A DNA stretch of 64,000 nt. Source: Takifugu bimaculatus. Lineage: Eukaryota > Chordata > Actinopteri > Tetraodontiformes > Tetraodontidae. The translations under genes and the position numbers were made by a program. The number at the start of each line of letters is the position of its first letter. Position 1 is the first letter of the stretch. The DNA lies in the NCBI GenBank assembly GCA_004026145.2, contig CP034975.1, positions 2,458,398-2,522,397 on the forward strand, read 5' to 3'. Below, one piece after another: positions 11,101 to 22,900 of the stretch. Below the pieces are notes generated by a model. The model made no database searches. It was given only the letters and a program-made list of their open reading frames with translations, and was not told the origin of the DNA.

Positions 11101-14100
11101 CGTTTTAAGAAGTTTTACAGCAGCTAAAATACCAGACAGATGTCCTCTGATTGCATACCGGACTAAATAGATGTCTTGACTTCCTTGTCCCTGTCTCCCT
11201 AACGGTCCCCCCCACCCCCACCCCTGCAGCCCTCAGCCATCCACTCCCTTAGAGACTCATCTGTCTGCAAGATCCTGACCACGCACCCTTGGGGAGCCTT
11301 GAAACGCCAGGCCTTTTCCCTGAAATGTCAAGGGTGTCAGTGTGTCCTGTCAGCCCGAATTAGCTCTCTCCTAGCAGCCTCGTTAGCAAGGGTGTTGGTG
11401 TGTTGAAACACGAGGAGCGGAGGACACGGAGCGCACGAGTAGAAAACAAAAAAAACCCAAAATTCAGTAAATGTGGAGAAATTTCCATTTAGTGTGCAAA
11501 AGAGGCATGAAATCAGTAAGGCCCCCCTTGATTAGCTTCTCGACTAAAGGAAAGAAAAATCCACTTTCGTACCACCGACGCTACTAAACGATTTGATGAG
11601 TGAAATCTGCCATGGCTGCGTATTGATACAGGGGCTACTTGCCCTTTGTCATCCTAGTCAGGCGATGCTGCAGATACTGTACTTCAGTCATAAAACTCTG
11701 TCTCATTCGTCCCCCTGGACCGGTCCTGGAGTGGGGGATTTTCTCACTTCTCGCCTTGTAAATAGCCAATGAACCATTGGAATCCCATAATTCTAATTTA
11801 GGGTTTGGCTGCGTGTGACAAGGGTGTCAAGGCGCTGGCAGATAAGAGGCTCCCCGAGGACCCATTAGTCCCTCCTTCCATGTCTTTAATCAATGGGCTA
11901 ATGTTTATTCTGCTCAGTGTGTCATTTATAATTAAAACTAGTAGTGCTCATTAGGGTCTAACAGACCCGAGGTAATCATTTCAATTCATAAAACATCAAT
12001 TACGTCCTGATCGTCCAAAGGTGCGGCCATCAAACGGCGATGCCACAGATAAACCTGCCTTCTTTGCTCTGATAACAACGTAATGCCTCCCAGGAGGGTG
12101 CGTGCGTTTCTGGAGGCGATGAGTGTTTACCGTTTTTACAGATGGGGCAGCACTGCTCCGGCTCGTACACGGGGTTCACGCACTCCGGGACGGCGCAGTC
12201 GGACACCACGCAATGCACCTCGTTATTTGGTTCGCAGCGGCACCATTCGCAGGGCGAGGGCTGTGAACAGAGGAAGGGGGGGGACAGGTTGAGACAAGGT
12301 TCCCAATTAAAACTGGGATTACATGCATCTCACACTGGTGTACGAGAGAAGGCGGCGTGTAGATGCATTATTCAGGACGTCAGCTTTGTGTCTTCACAAA
12401 CAGGGTCTGACATAATGAGAGGTAGCTTGTACGAGAGGGCCAGCGCGGCAAAGACCCTCTGATGCAGAGGAAGTGCAGAGAAACTTCTGAGAACCACCAA
12501 ATTTCCCCCCAGTTCGTTCCAGTTCAGCTTGAAGGTTTTGGAGTGAGAATTCTATCCAGTTATAAGTGGTGTCCTTACATAGTTTTCATGAATTGTTTTA
12601 GTGAGGAGATTCACACCAGCTTCAGCTCTCAATGAGTCAGCAGCCACTTAGCTTAGCTGGACACAGAAATGGGCAGATGATGAAGCGGCGAGCTTTAGAG
12701 GTCTACCGGCGTGCTGACAAGTGAACAAGTGTGAGCGTGTTTCATTAGCTGCCAGGCAACCGTTGGATGCTCCGGGAAGCTCTGCTTCTTCAGCCAGTTG
12801 TTTTGCCTGAGCACAGTTAGCACTGGAGTTAGCCTGAGGCTAATTAGGCTAACAAGCTGACATGACATTCATATTAGCAATGCTGCAAACAATGCGGAAA
12901 ACGTTGAGACAGACTTCAAGTCACCTTTGAAAGCAACAAACATCTAATTTAATTAGGATTTCCTCCCCCTTCTGCCTTTACAGACCTGAAGTGTAAAAGA
13001 GGTTATATTTCACACCCACTGACAACAGCAACAGCAATGACAATTATTCTGCTGTTCATTACTCTGGGAGAAGATAACCGGAAGGGCTTCGCTGATGCTG
13101 AATGCTGTAATACCACTTCTATGAGCCAATTTTTATTCCCGGATGCATTACTTGCCAGGAGATGGGAACCAGCCCTGTCTGCATTTTTAATGAAATTTAT
13201 GGCTGTCTGGATGTACAATAGTTACATTTTAAAATTTCAGAGGTAGAGGGAGAGAAAGGGAAAGGAGGGAGCTCCATTCTGCCCGATCATAGCCGGGCTT
13301 CTGATTTATATGCTCAATGATGTCCTGTACAATGAAATATTTAAGATCTGTCAAGTTCAGAGCCGATCCGGAACCTTCTGTCATCGCGCCTTCTTTACAC
13401 CATCTTTACTGGGTATTTTCTACTGGTTGGACGAATGAACAGTTATGAGTCCTCGACGTACCAGAAAAAGACAGAAACAGAGTGAATTAAAAGAAAAATG
13501 GCCACTAGCATCACGCCCCGTGCTTATACGCCTCCACACACCAGTGGGTATTTACCTGTCCGCCCCCATATATTATTCTGAGAATGATGTGTGTAAAATT
13601 AATGAGTGAGTGAGGAACTCCATCACCTCCAATACGGAAGGCGCTCCATCCCATAAATCATCGATTCCACGCACGCTTGTCCTGGGTTTGCGAGATGTCT
13701 CTTTTTAGCAGCTCATTCCCAACAAAAGAATCGTTTGTTCACCGAAGTGGGACCACCCCGGGATGGATTCATCTCGCAGGAGGAACAGGAAGCGGAGAAC
13801 ATCTCCGCGCTGCGTCTGGAGCGAGCGTCGTGTTTGAAGCACCCATCTGATCTGTTGCGTCACAATAATGCTGCTGGCAGTTTTAATTAGCCGCAGAAGA
13901 ACTTTGCTGTCCGCGCCAGTTTGGGATTGTTCCACCCTGTTTGTTGTGCTCTAAAAGCAGACGCTGCGCTGCTGGAGAACACACACTATCACTCTTTTCT
14001 GAGCTTGAAACGACGGGACGGTCTATTTTTCCTAGGTTGCACGGATTGGTTTCAGATGTCACAACTTTAAAAGTAACATTTGGTCTGAGAGATCTAATTA

Positions 14101-17100
14101 GAGATGCAGGGCTGCAGGCAGAAACACAGTTGCAGTGTTAAGAGAATCTTTAATGAGGACGGCGTTGGTAGGTGAAGGCAAAAAAAGAGCTTTATTACAT
14201 GTAGAAGACCAGAAATGTCCATCAGCATGATCAACCTTTCCCCTCCAGCATCAGGAACCGGGTCTAAGGAGCAGGTGTAGCTAGTTAGCGGCGACCTTTC
14301 GTTGTGGATAGTGGGTCAGGAGCTGTTTCCCTTCAGCAACTATTGCAGCAATTACACCTGAATTCAAATGAACACGGCCAGTAGCAGCGAGCCACCGTGA
14401 GTCTAACAAGGCCGGAATGAATGTGTCCCCTCAGGGAAGGAATCAGAGTTGCAATCATAAGCTTCATACTGACCTCAACACTCAGCACAGCATTAGCATC
14501 ACGCCACTTTTAAGAGAAGCCTGAATCCCAGGTCATCTGAATGGTTTCTGTCATTTCGACGGGTCTAAACCTGCAGATTTATGGTTGTTTCCTGTTCACT
14601 CAAGGCTGAAAACGATGACTGAAGGCTGGGTTCGGCGTGGACGTAACTGTGCTAGAGGCCACATTCTGTTCCTGTTTGCTACTGGACTGAGTGTTTGAGA
14701 TGGAAACGGTGTTGACGCCTCACGCGTTCCTGCGTTCCATGCACGGCAGGGCGAGCGCCGTGTTGGTAACTTCATCACGTCCCATGAAAACACGGGCTCG
14801 ATTTCAAGGTTTTTAAGGAAGCGTAATGGCCGGGCCGAGCGCATAAACCACATCGCTGTTATCACTTCTTTATTAGGACTCATAAAATGGAGAGCAGGAA
14901 GCAGTGAGAAACACAAATGTGCTCCTTCTTAGAGACGGAAGAGGAGCGAGGCAGGAGTCAGAGACTGGCTATTACTGATAAAACCCCACCATACAGGAAC
15001 AGTGATCAGTATTCTCCTGCTGCGCCGTCAATATGATCTGCAGCAGGATCAGACTACAAACCAGAATGCCAGAATCCCCCCAGTAGTCATTGAACAAGGT
15101 CACCACAGCCTGGAAACAGCGAAGGTGTCCGTTATTCCAGCTGGAAGGACCCAATACGTGTTGGAGGATGAGTGCACGGGAAGGACGTGGTCTAACACGA
15201 AAGGATCAATTAGACACAGATGCAGATTCTATTTCTCCCCATGAGGCATATTAATAACTTAAGAGGATAAAGACAGAAAAAAAGAAATTACATTAGGATC
15301 CCTGAAAATGGACGCAAACGCAGCTCTGGTCCAGCAGGAGCTGCCGGTTGATGCGGGAATCAAGCGGAATTAAAAGAGGAGTCAGACGGGGAAGACTGGA
15401 AGCAGCACATTCCTTTTTATGAACGCAGCGACGGAGGAGGCGCTCCTCCTCGTTTTACCTGTTTTCTTTACAAGGAGGAAAATGGAGGCAAACGCATCTG
15501 TCAGCTAATGAAGCGTCGCAGAAGCTGTTTTTGTTTGAACCTCAGTGCGGCGGGTAAATCACAGTCCACGAGGTCACATGGTGTTGTAGCAGATTTTTAT
15601 GTGCAGAGTTTCAGAACTAAGGCCCTTTAAAAGAGTTGCGACAGGGTGGAGCCCAGGACGGCGCCGTAGAGGCTGCATGAGCGATGAGACCTCGAAGGCT
15701 TCCATCATCGCCATCACCTTTACAGCAAACTGCTCTCAGAGCCGCAGTGGCATTTCTTTGGTGGGTAATCTGCGAGGCAGAACCGGGAAGTAGCTCAGGA
15801 GGTTCCTCAGAAGCACAAAGACATGAAAAATATCTCGTTTGAAGGAAGCTGCAGAGGTGTCGGTGCTCAGGGCTGCGCGTCTTCGCTGGAGTGCGGCGGT
15901 TAGGAAAAGGAGCGGCGCCCGGTCCACCGCTGTCAGTCTCCCACCGTTGCAGGAGATGAAGTGATGAAAGAGCCAAATAACCTTCGGATCTGTTTGGATT
16001 CGGCACAGGGGGGTCCACCGGGCCCTGTGGGGGACGGGAGCGGGCAGATGGTCAAAGGACCTGGGCTTCTGTCCCAGTCAAAGTGGTGCAGTTTTCCCTC
16101 TACTGGGGAATTGGGGGATAATGGAGGTGAGGTGACGCCACCACGACCCGGCGCCACTTCCATCGATGTTTAAAGAGAAAAACAAAAGCAGAGCGGCCTG
16201 ATTGTTTATGCTAATGATTCAGTTTAATTAGAACCTTTGTTCCGCCTTCCCTGACTGGTTGGCCACATTTCCTCCATGATGGCTGTCAGCGCTGAAGAGC
16301 AGAGTCTCTAATTAAAGCTGTGTGTGGGCAGCTTGTGTGTGTGTGGATGCCGTGTTTTTATTCTAAAGTATAGGGTCCATGATTGGCATAGTGGTTTAAG
16401 AAAACATTCATGTGATCATGTGACAGAGGCCACGCCCACCAGCCCCGTCTGAGCTGATCAACTGACAGTTGGTGCACGATCGACGAGCATAACAGGTCCA
16501 AATCTGCCCAATTATTAATAAAGGTGGCTGAAGCGGAAGTTTACCCATAGGCGTCACTATAAGAGCCCGGTCCTGCAGCAGGTTTCTTCCTGTTAAAGGG
16601 GATTTTTCCTGCCGCTGTTCATGCCGGGAGGGTCAGGATCTGGGTTCCAGCACAGCTTCTAGACGCCATCTTGACTGTTGCAGGTGCTGTATAAATAAAG
16701 GACTGTACTCATCCCATAATAGACCATATTATTGACACCTTTGGTACCTGTTTCAGCTTGTTAGGACGATAGCGCCACGTTGGGCAGCCATGACGGACTT
16801 TAGGACGAAGCATAAAGGAGTCAAAGTGGCTTTAATTCAGACACAACATGCTGCCCTTTGAACTCAGCATCCCAGTGGTGATTGCAGGAAGCTCGGACGG
16901 GATTGTTCACATCTGAGTTCACATCCCAGTCCTGGCCTGACCATCTGGGATCTGAACTCACCCCATAATCCCCGGTTCTTGATTGCAGCCCTGCCGAGGC
17001 CACGGGCACGCCGGCGGCCGTACTGGGAGGACTGGTCCCTGCCTCCTCTGACGGGGGGGCCTGTCGGTGAAACACCTCCTGAGGTTGAGTGGCAGAACTC

Positions 17101-19506
17101 TCACAGAAGACAGAAACCTGCAGATTATGAGTGACAGTCCCCCGATGGCTACGTTAATTACTCTGAGGCTCAAAGGACCTGGTCCGTGTTGACGGACCCC
17201 CCCAAGTTGGAATGAATCCTTCGGGTTGAAGCTCTCAGCGTGCACAGTGGCAGCTCTGCCGAGGACCTCCCAACGAGGCCCCTATCAAAGGTTAACCTGT
17301 CGGCATCTCCACGCATGGCTGTTTACCACAAACACCGACGACCTTTGGATTTCTTGAACTCCGCGTGGTTCCAAAGCTTCCCGGAGAAAACCAAAGCTTC
17401 CTGTCGGATTCCACGGAAGACAAACCCCTCCTCTCATTCAACGGTTGTTTTGTTTTGGGGTTTTTTCCGCCCAGATAATCGTGACACAAATGAAAAACAG
17501 ATTATTATTTTTTTCAATCCCTCCACTACAAAGCGATGTCCTTCGCGCGGTGGGATCTGCAATCAAGGTTAGCGGGGGGCGCCGGGAGCCGCACGTTTGA
17601 TGTGCCTGAGCTCAGATCACGGCGCCAGGCTTATGTACTCGCAGCACCCGCGGAAACAGCTGTGACTTGCATCCCAATGCGACGCCGTCCGCTGCGTGGA
17701 CACACCAACCAGGTTGTGTAGATAAGTCTTAAATGGGTGGATTTCCAGCTAACAACTCCAGCAGCCTTTTGTTGGGGAAGCCGTGTTTGTAATGGATGGA
17801 AATTCTCAACATCAAGACTTAATTTGGAGCCCCGAAACATGTTGAAAAGACATTTTAGAGGATCACATATCTGAATTGTTATTGATTGTGTTCTATGTGA
17901 CTCGAGCAGTCGTTTAGCATTAGCACAAAAAAGGGATTTATTAATGAAAAAGGCTCATTCATCTGCAGCTGAGATGTGTGTAATGTTGCTTTAGCATAGT
18001 TTCTGTGTCTTAACCAAGTGTGTAACGCCCTGCTACTTTCAGCTTACTAGTCTGTTGAAACCTCAGGAGAGGGATGAAAAGATCCAGAAGAGACAAACAA
18101 CCCTTTTATTTCACCCATCATTAAAGGAAAACAGCTTTGTTATTGTTTACACTGGTGACAGTTCTGCCTGTGATGCTAGCAGTTAGCTTTTGACTTTCAG
18201 GATCTTTCAAGATGCACCCATTATTCTGTTGTGTTATTAACTATTCAAATACGTACACTTAGATAAACCATTTGGAAAACCCTAAGGTCTGTAACGTAAG
18301 TTAGCATCTTTAGCTTGTTTAGATGAATCCCCCCCAATTTCTGTTTGTCTTGCTCAAAGGCTCAAAGCAAGCACATTCAAAGAGCTCAAATAACAGCTGG
18401 AGAATCCTACTGAGCTGTAGATTGCTAATATAAGAAAATGATATAAAAACTCACTTCAAAAGTCCTGAATAAGCCTCTAGGAGGGGAGACCAAACGTCCT
18501 CCACTTCCTTTCAACAGTCCAGACTACAACACGCAGCTCTCCCAGGAAAATGTTCCTTTGTTCACTGAGCAAAACCAGACTTGAGCGTTAGCACTGCGAG
18601 GATATGGCTCAATAAAAGGTAACAACGATGAGCTGACAAAGAGAATAAACAGACCCATCATCAAGTAAAGAGAAGCTGTCAGAATTACCACTACAACATC
18701 CTACTCAACGCCTGTCTGGTCCTGCTCAAGATTGCTGTTAGCAATCAGCCCCCACAATCAGGTGGACGTTAGCTTCATGCTGGAGAGCGGCTTCTGGAAA
18801 GATCTGTCATTAAACCTGATGACCACTTGGAATTCCTCTTGTAGGTGCTCTACTGAAACCCACTGCCAAGGTAGCGTAGGGGAGAAATTCCTTTGCTCCC
18901 GCATGTATGATATATATGTCCATGATCCGCCGACCTGTTTGCCAGATCTGAATAATCTGCTCTGATGAAAAAGACCCCGTTTTCCTCTGGGGAGCTGCGG
19001 TCAGCGGTGATCTCAGCCCTGACACAGACATCGTGGATGGAGTTGCATTAAATTAACCATAAAGCTTTAGCCTGATTTAGTCACCGGACATCTCCATCAT
19101 GTTCAGCCCCAGCCCAATTTCGAGGTGTTTGAATGAGGACGGATCCCCGTGGGCGGCTCAGACGCAGACTACGGTGTCATCCTCGGTGTGGTTTCAGTTC
19201 AGGCCACGCCGCCACGCGCTGAGACACAGGCCTTATGGGTAAAAACGGCAACGCCACCATCACAGGAGAGCCAGACGGACTGAATCAGCGGAGGCGGTGA
19301 GTCAGTGTTCATAAATCACCACCTTAAATATGGTTTTAGCATCTGTTGGGTTGATGTCGGGTGAATGTTGTTTATAGTGCAGGGGCGCGACAGGGTGGGG
19401 GGGTGGGGGGGGGGTGACATCATTCCGAAAATTAGCCATCTTCTTGCCCTTGGTTATTAAACATGTTTGGATGACATTTTTATAGTATGACAACAGCCAA
19501 CATGAG

Positions 19507-19572
<66 letters not shown>

Positions 19573-19906
19573 CCTCATATTTCTGTCCTTTTAGAGACAT
19601 AATACATCACCCTGCTCCCTACTCTAACCCACCATTCAACGATTCTAACCTCACCTTTAAAGCCCTGTCTTAACCCTCAAACAGTCTTTGAAGATGTGAG
19701 GACCAGCCACAATGAATATTTCAGGACTCAATATGTAACAAATACAAGGACACGAACACACACAGCCACACGCCTACACACACGTCCCCTAATTCTGCTG
19801 CTGAGGCCGATTGTACCATCAGCAATAAATGAAATCAAACAACCAACAGGAGTGTGTTTGGGCTGATGGAAGCTAGTACTGAGGGTAGCAGTCATCATCA
19901 TCATCG

Positions 19907-19947
<41 letters not shown>

Positions 19948-21131
19948 GTCATCATCATCATCATCGTCATCATCATCATATCATCATCAGTCGTCATCAT
20001 CATCATCATCGTCATCATCATCATCATTCATCATCATCATCATCATCATCGTCATCATCATCATCATCATCATCATCGTCGTCGTCGTCGTCATCGTCAT
20101 CATCATCATCATCATCATCACCGTCCTCTTCTTCGTCATCTTCCTCATTACCATCATCATCATCATCACCTCCAAACCTCATTAATATCACATCATATTC
20201 CCCGAACGAAAATTTGTCAAAACGCAAAAATGCAGAGCAGAATGCAGAGAGGGGATAAAAATTTGGATCTTTTTAAAAAATAAATCATTAAACGATATTT
20301 TTATGAGCATTAAGTGTGAGACAGTGCAGGAGTGGGAATATTAGTTGGAAGATGGAGCTCTCTCCAAATGTGGCCCCTAACACCACAGGAATATGTATAT
20401 ATATATATATATATATATGTTTATACTTTGAATTCAAGTTATTATTGCAATTTTGCATTAAGATACTTGTAAGTACCAAAAATATCCCTAAATGTATGTT
20501 GTTTCCTATTTGGGTTTTGTGCAAGTTGCAAGGTCTCCATATTCCCTGTGTCCTTGTTTTTAAAATAAATATATCTTGGTGGACACAATAACACAGACAA
20601 CAGCGAGCATTTATCAACTCAAGACCAGTCAGCCCAATGCTGAGACGCGTCCTGCACCCTGATTTGGTTTCAGCCCGTCCGTGACAGCAGGTTTTACAGG
20701 AGAGAAGAAGGAGGAGGAGAAGAAGAAGGAAGATCTCATCTTACCTTGAATTCTTCCAGTATTTTGTACGTTTTCCCGCGATATTCGCAAAAGTTCTTGA
20801 CCTCCTTGCACTCCGGGCAGCAGCCATTGTGCTCCACTTTAGTGCACTTCGGGTGCAGTTTGGGGCACTCGGGCTGGTCGCACACAGGCCCGTCCTCCGT
20901 GCACACGCACGGACAGTTGGAGTGTCCCGGATAGAAGCGCTCCCCGAGTTTGTAGACGAAGCCGCTGTCGTCCACGCAGCCTTTCCCCCTGTAGTCATCG
21001 AAAATGATGCTGTCAGCGGCGCTCCGCTCCGCCTCGTCCGCGGCGTAATCCTCGGGGTTACTCACCGCGGCGGGCGTCACGGCACGCAGAGCCAACAGGA
21101 GCACAAAGGTGGCCGGGAGGAGGGGGGCCAT
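7176..21131 (-). CDS. vwc2l: vwc2l, von Willebrand factor C domain protein 2-like (brorin-like)
   Basis: VWC2L is a small secreted chordin-like protein of the brorin family, known mainly from nervous system and bone and linked to BMP-pathway modulation. Three coding exons join as 129 codons (phase 0), 43 codons plus one base (phase 1), then 49 codons plus TAG, giving 222 residues. Residues 1-21 are a signal peptide (MAPLLPATFVLLLALRAV...). After a short acidic linker with IFDDYRGKGC, the first VWC domain spans about 51-110 (GFVYKLGERFYPGHSNCPC, HNGCCPEC). The second spans about 114-172 (CEYRGK, PCEWCRCEP, EQCCPICKNG). A C-terminal Cys-rich module spans 173-222 (GPNCFAGTTIIPAG, HNGDWWKPAQC). 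The Met at 21129-21131 (A at -3, G at +4) fits better than the one at 21150-21152 (T at -3), and it gives the 222 residues I recall for mammalian VWC2L. Brorin (VWC2) is much longer at its N-terminus. The bard1 neighbour agrees. Confidence 0.94.
7648..7672 (+). repeat. poly-G tract of 25 bases
   Basis: This is an uninterrupted run of G on the + strand, reading as poly-C in the vwc2l pre-mRNA, about 320 bp upstream of exon 3. It is the longest of several G or C homopolymers in the first 8 kb. Such runs are unstable in sequencing and replication, so the length is uncertain. Confidence 0.9.
8005..8165 (+). repeat. decayed teleost interspersed repeat with internal CA microsatellite
   Basis: The sequence reads GGTGCTGGAGCCTGTCCCAG, TTGGGTGAGAGGTAGGG, then a (CA)n run at 8088-8117, then GTGTTTGGGAGGAAGCTGCAG. 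This is the order of the widespread fish repeat 'gctggagcctatcccag...ttgggcgaaaggcagggt...ggactgtgggaggaagc'. The part between is deleted or replaced by the microsatellite. Its transposon class is not decided here. Confidence 0.6.
11755..12010. promoter_or_regulatory. possible conserved non-coding element next to vwc2l exon 2
   Basis: This AT-rich block lies on the intron 2 side within 130 bp of exon 2. It contains clustered words typical of developmental enhancers: TTTAATCAATGG, ATTTATAATTAAAACTAG, CATTAGGG and CAATTACGTCC. It lacks repeat character. This is inference from composition and position only. Confidence 0.25.
12131..12260 (-). CDS. vwc2l: vwc2l coding exon 2 (second VWC domain)
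   Basis: This exon is 130 nt, flanked on the - strand by acceptor ...ctgttcacag and donor gtaaac. It starts in phase 0 and leaves one base (G). It encodes PSPCEWCRCEPNNEVHC, VVSDCAVPECVNPVYEPEQC and CPICKN, carrying eight of the cysteines of the second VWC domain. The codons continue exon 1's EEFK and lead into exon 3's GPNC. Confidence 0.95.
16555..16705 (+). mobile_element. 3' tail of a teleost SINE/LINE-type retroelement
   Basis: The sequence reads GGTTTCTTCCTGTTAAAGGG, GATTTTTCCTGCCGCTGTTC, ATGCCGGGAGGGTCAGG, CTGGGTTCC and GCTGTATAAATAAAGG. This is the ordered signature of a very common fish retroelement tail (ggtttcttcctgttaaaagggagtttttcctgcc...tgttcatgctgggggtcagg...tgctgtataaataaa). 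Where the 5' part begins is unclear, and I give no subfamily. Confidence 0.6.
19510..19785 (+). repeat. CA-flanked dispersed repeat, copy 1
   Basis: A (CA)30 run at 19510-19569 is followed by ATATCCTCATATTTCTGTCC, then a C/A-rich section with AACCCTCAAACAGTCTTT, GAGGACCAGCC, AACAAATACAAGGACACG and a second short CA-rich run. It shares the same landmarks in the same order with 40633-41020, including an identical 18-mer. It is a recurrent fish repeat type flanked by CA microsatellites. Confidence 0.6.
19892..20168. repeat. (ATC)n / (GAT)n trinucleotide array
   Basis: This is a trinucleotide array of about 277 bp of CAT/ATC units with CGT/GTC variants. It reads as poly-His, poly-Ser or poly-Asp/Met in different frames, which creates long false ORFs on both strands. 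It lies inside vwc2l intron 1. Confidence 0.95.
20395..20418. repeat. (TA)n microsatellite
   Basis: This is a short alternating TA run within vwc2l intron 1. Confidence 0.9.
20745..21131 (-). CDS. vwc2l: vwc2l coding exon 1 (signal peptide and first VWC domain)
   Basis: Coding begins at the Met at 21129-21131 and ends EEFK at 20745, before the donor gtaagatgag. It carries a hydrophobic signal peptide, an acidic spacer, the conserved IFDDYRGKGCVDDSGFVYK stretch, and the complete first VWC domain with paired CPCVC and CCPEC motifs. A further in-frame Met at 21150-21152 would add seven residues (MWIVFTR) but has a weak context. The exon continues upstream as 5' UTR to a probable acceptor (…cttccctttgcag) at 21268-21269, so its transcript start side is about 21267. 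Confidence 0.95.
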
Positions 21132-21267
21132 CCTCGTGAACACAATCCACATTCAGTGGGAGCGTGAAGGTGTCACCTCTATCCTCTCCGGATCCACCCT
21201 GTGCTTCATTATCATCGTCATCTTCAGCAGCAGCATCACCGTCGTCTTCATCACTTCAGTAAAAAGG

Positions 21268-21926
21268 CTGCAAAGGGAAGAAAATATAGTGGGGATGATG
21301 ATTCGCTGCTGGTTCTTTTTTCTTTTCTTTTCTTTTCTTTTACACACGTCGATCTCTTGCAGTACACAAATCGTTATGATTTGATTTCGTTTACCCGGGC
21401 CTTTGTTGTGGCCCCGCTCCTCCACAGAATTCGCGTTTCTTTTATGAATATTACAATTGTCTCCGAGGGCGCAGATGGGACTCTTACTGCTTCTTCCTCA
21501 ACAGGCTATTGTACATGCTGGGAAAAATACGGCTCCTGTTAAAGAAGCCTACAGTCTTTTCTGTGGCGATATAAGAGCCCCTCATATTACCCATAATCCG
21601 GAGTGGGTGGAGACGGATGAATTAAAAAAAAAATAGAATAACAACGAAAACAATCTTCTAACAAAGTCTGTAAGTGCGACGAGACAACAGGTAGATTGGA
21701 TTCATTTAAATCCCTCTCACTTATCTGTGCGTGCAAACGTGCGTAAAAGTGCGCAGCCGAAATCACCATCACAGTGGCAAAGTGACAAAGATAATAAAGT
21801 GCTGCTGCGCGACAGCGGCTCGGTCCGGAGCGGCTCGGTTCCAGTGCGCTGTGTACAGTACGTGTCCTGACACATCAATTGAAATGTCAGTGACAGACGC
21901 GATGGATACGATAGAGGTAAACTCAC
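21268..21926 (-). other. probable 5' UTR intron of vwc2l
   Basis: On the - strand a consensus donor (CGCG followed by gtgagt) sits at 21921-21927. A pyrimidine-rich acceptor (…ttttcttccctttgcag) sits next to 21267. Together they suggest a 659-bp intron separating a non-coding first exon from coding exon 1. A (TTTTC)n run lies near 21316-21340. Transcript data would be needed to be certain. Confidence 0.55.
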
Positions 21927-22900
21927 CGCGCCGAAAATGCCGAAGAGATCCTGCAGCCGGAGATCAGATCACATCAGAGGCTGCTGGAAAACTTCACTTT
22001 ATCCACTGAGGAAGATCCACTGCGTGAGATACAATCCCGCCTCTGGGTTCTGATGAGAGGTTTAAGAGCAATTGAACCTCGACATTTTTGGAGACGCGGT
22101 TCCTCCTCCCTGGCGCAAGAAAATGTTATCCGGGTGAAAGTGGGGCTGCCTCATGATGATCCTCCCGGGGCTCTCCTCTCAGACTGTGTCGTAGTTCACG
22201 AAGGCATGCGGTAGAGGAGACGGAGAAATAAAATCCCCGTGCGTTCCCCGAGAACCCGACAATTCAGTAATTCCCAAAGAAGCAGGTGAACGTGTGACAC
22301 GCGCGCGTTTCCATCTAATCCATCAGATGAGGAGTCAAAGCGCGTCAGAAACAGTCATCATTGGGAGGAGGTGGCGTTTGTCGTCAGCAGGAGAGGCTGA
22401 GGAGAGCCTTTCAGTACCTTGGAGAGGGACTGTCTCCTGCGCCCTGCACCGAGCGGAACGCGGCACAGCGCCCCCTAGTCCCTCTGACACCCACGGGCGC
22501 GACGAGCCAGCCCTCAGACCAGCAGCCTGCGCTTCCCGAGAGCTCTAAAGCAGCGGTCGGGGGGGTTCCCGGAGGAGGTGAGGGGGCTTGCGAGGGGTGA
22601 AAAGGGTGCCCGAGTGCCTTGTTGCGTCCGTGAGTGTGCGCGCTCGTGTCGTTGGATGCGCGCCTGTGTGGGCACAGGCATCTTCACGCAGGTTTCTGCG
22701 AGTCACTCGGCCGTTGCGGCGCAGTTTTAAATCCGCGCTGCAATGCATCAAAAATAAAAAAGGGAGTTTTCTGCTACAACAACACACGGCGCGGAGGCTC
22801 TGACAGAGGAACGTTCTCTGGCTTTGATACAGACCCGCAGACCCGCGGGGGTCGTTGCGTGATGCTGCAGGAGCGCGGCGCAAACTCCGAGCCTGTTAAA
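21927..22900 (-). promoter_or_regulatory. CpG-dense promoter and first non-coding exon region of vwc2l
   Basis: CG dinucleotides are much denser here (especially 22270-22870, for example the CGCGCGCG-like patch near 22301) than in the flanks, as expected of a CpG-island promoter. The probable first exon ends at 21927. The exact transcription start is not visible. Minus-strand and plus-strand ORFs here are products of high GC, not genes. I cannot exclude bidirectional transcription. Confidence 0.5.

Larger units (their letters stand above)
7328..12130 (-). other. vwc2l intron 2
   Basis: This 4.8-kb intron runs on the - strand from gtaaac (12125-12130) to the acceptor next to 7327. It holds a pure run of 25 G at 7648-7672, a decayed fish repeat with an internal CA run (8005-8165), and the AT-rich block at about 11755-12010 that abuts exon 2. 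No coding exon was recognised; the ORFs at 8.4-10.1 kb have no motif or splice context. Confidence 0.7.
12261..20744 (-). other. vwc2l intron 1
   Basis: This 8.5-kb intron has donor gtaaga after 20745 and an acceptor before 12260. It holds a SINE or LINE tail-like repeat at 16555-16705, a CA-flanked repeat at 19510-19785, a 277-bp ATC array at 19892-20168 and a TA run at 20395-20418. The block at about 16200-16240 is rich in TTTAATTAG and TTTATGCTAAT words. I recognise no exon in it. Confidence 0.7.

Noticed and set aside
19728..20258. Poly-His, poly-Ser, poly-Asp and poly-Met ORFs
   Set aside because: They are products of the ATC trinucleotide array inside a vwc2l intron.
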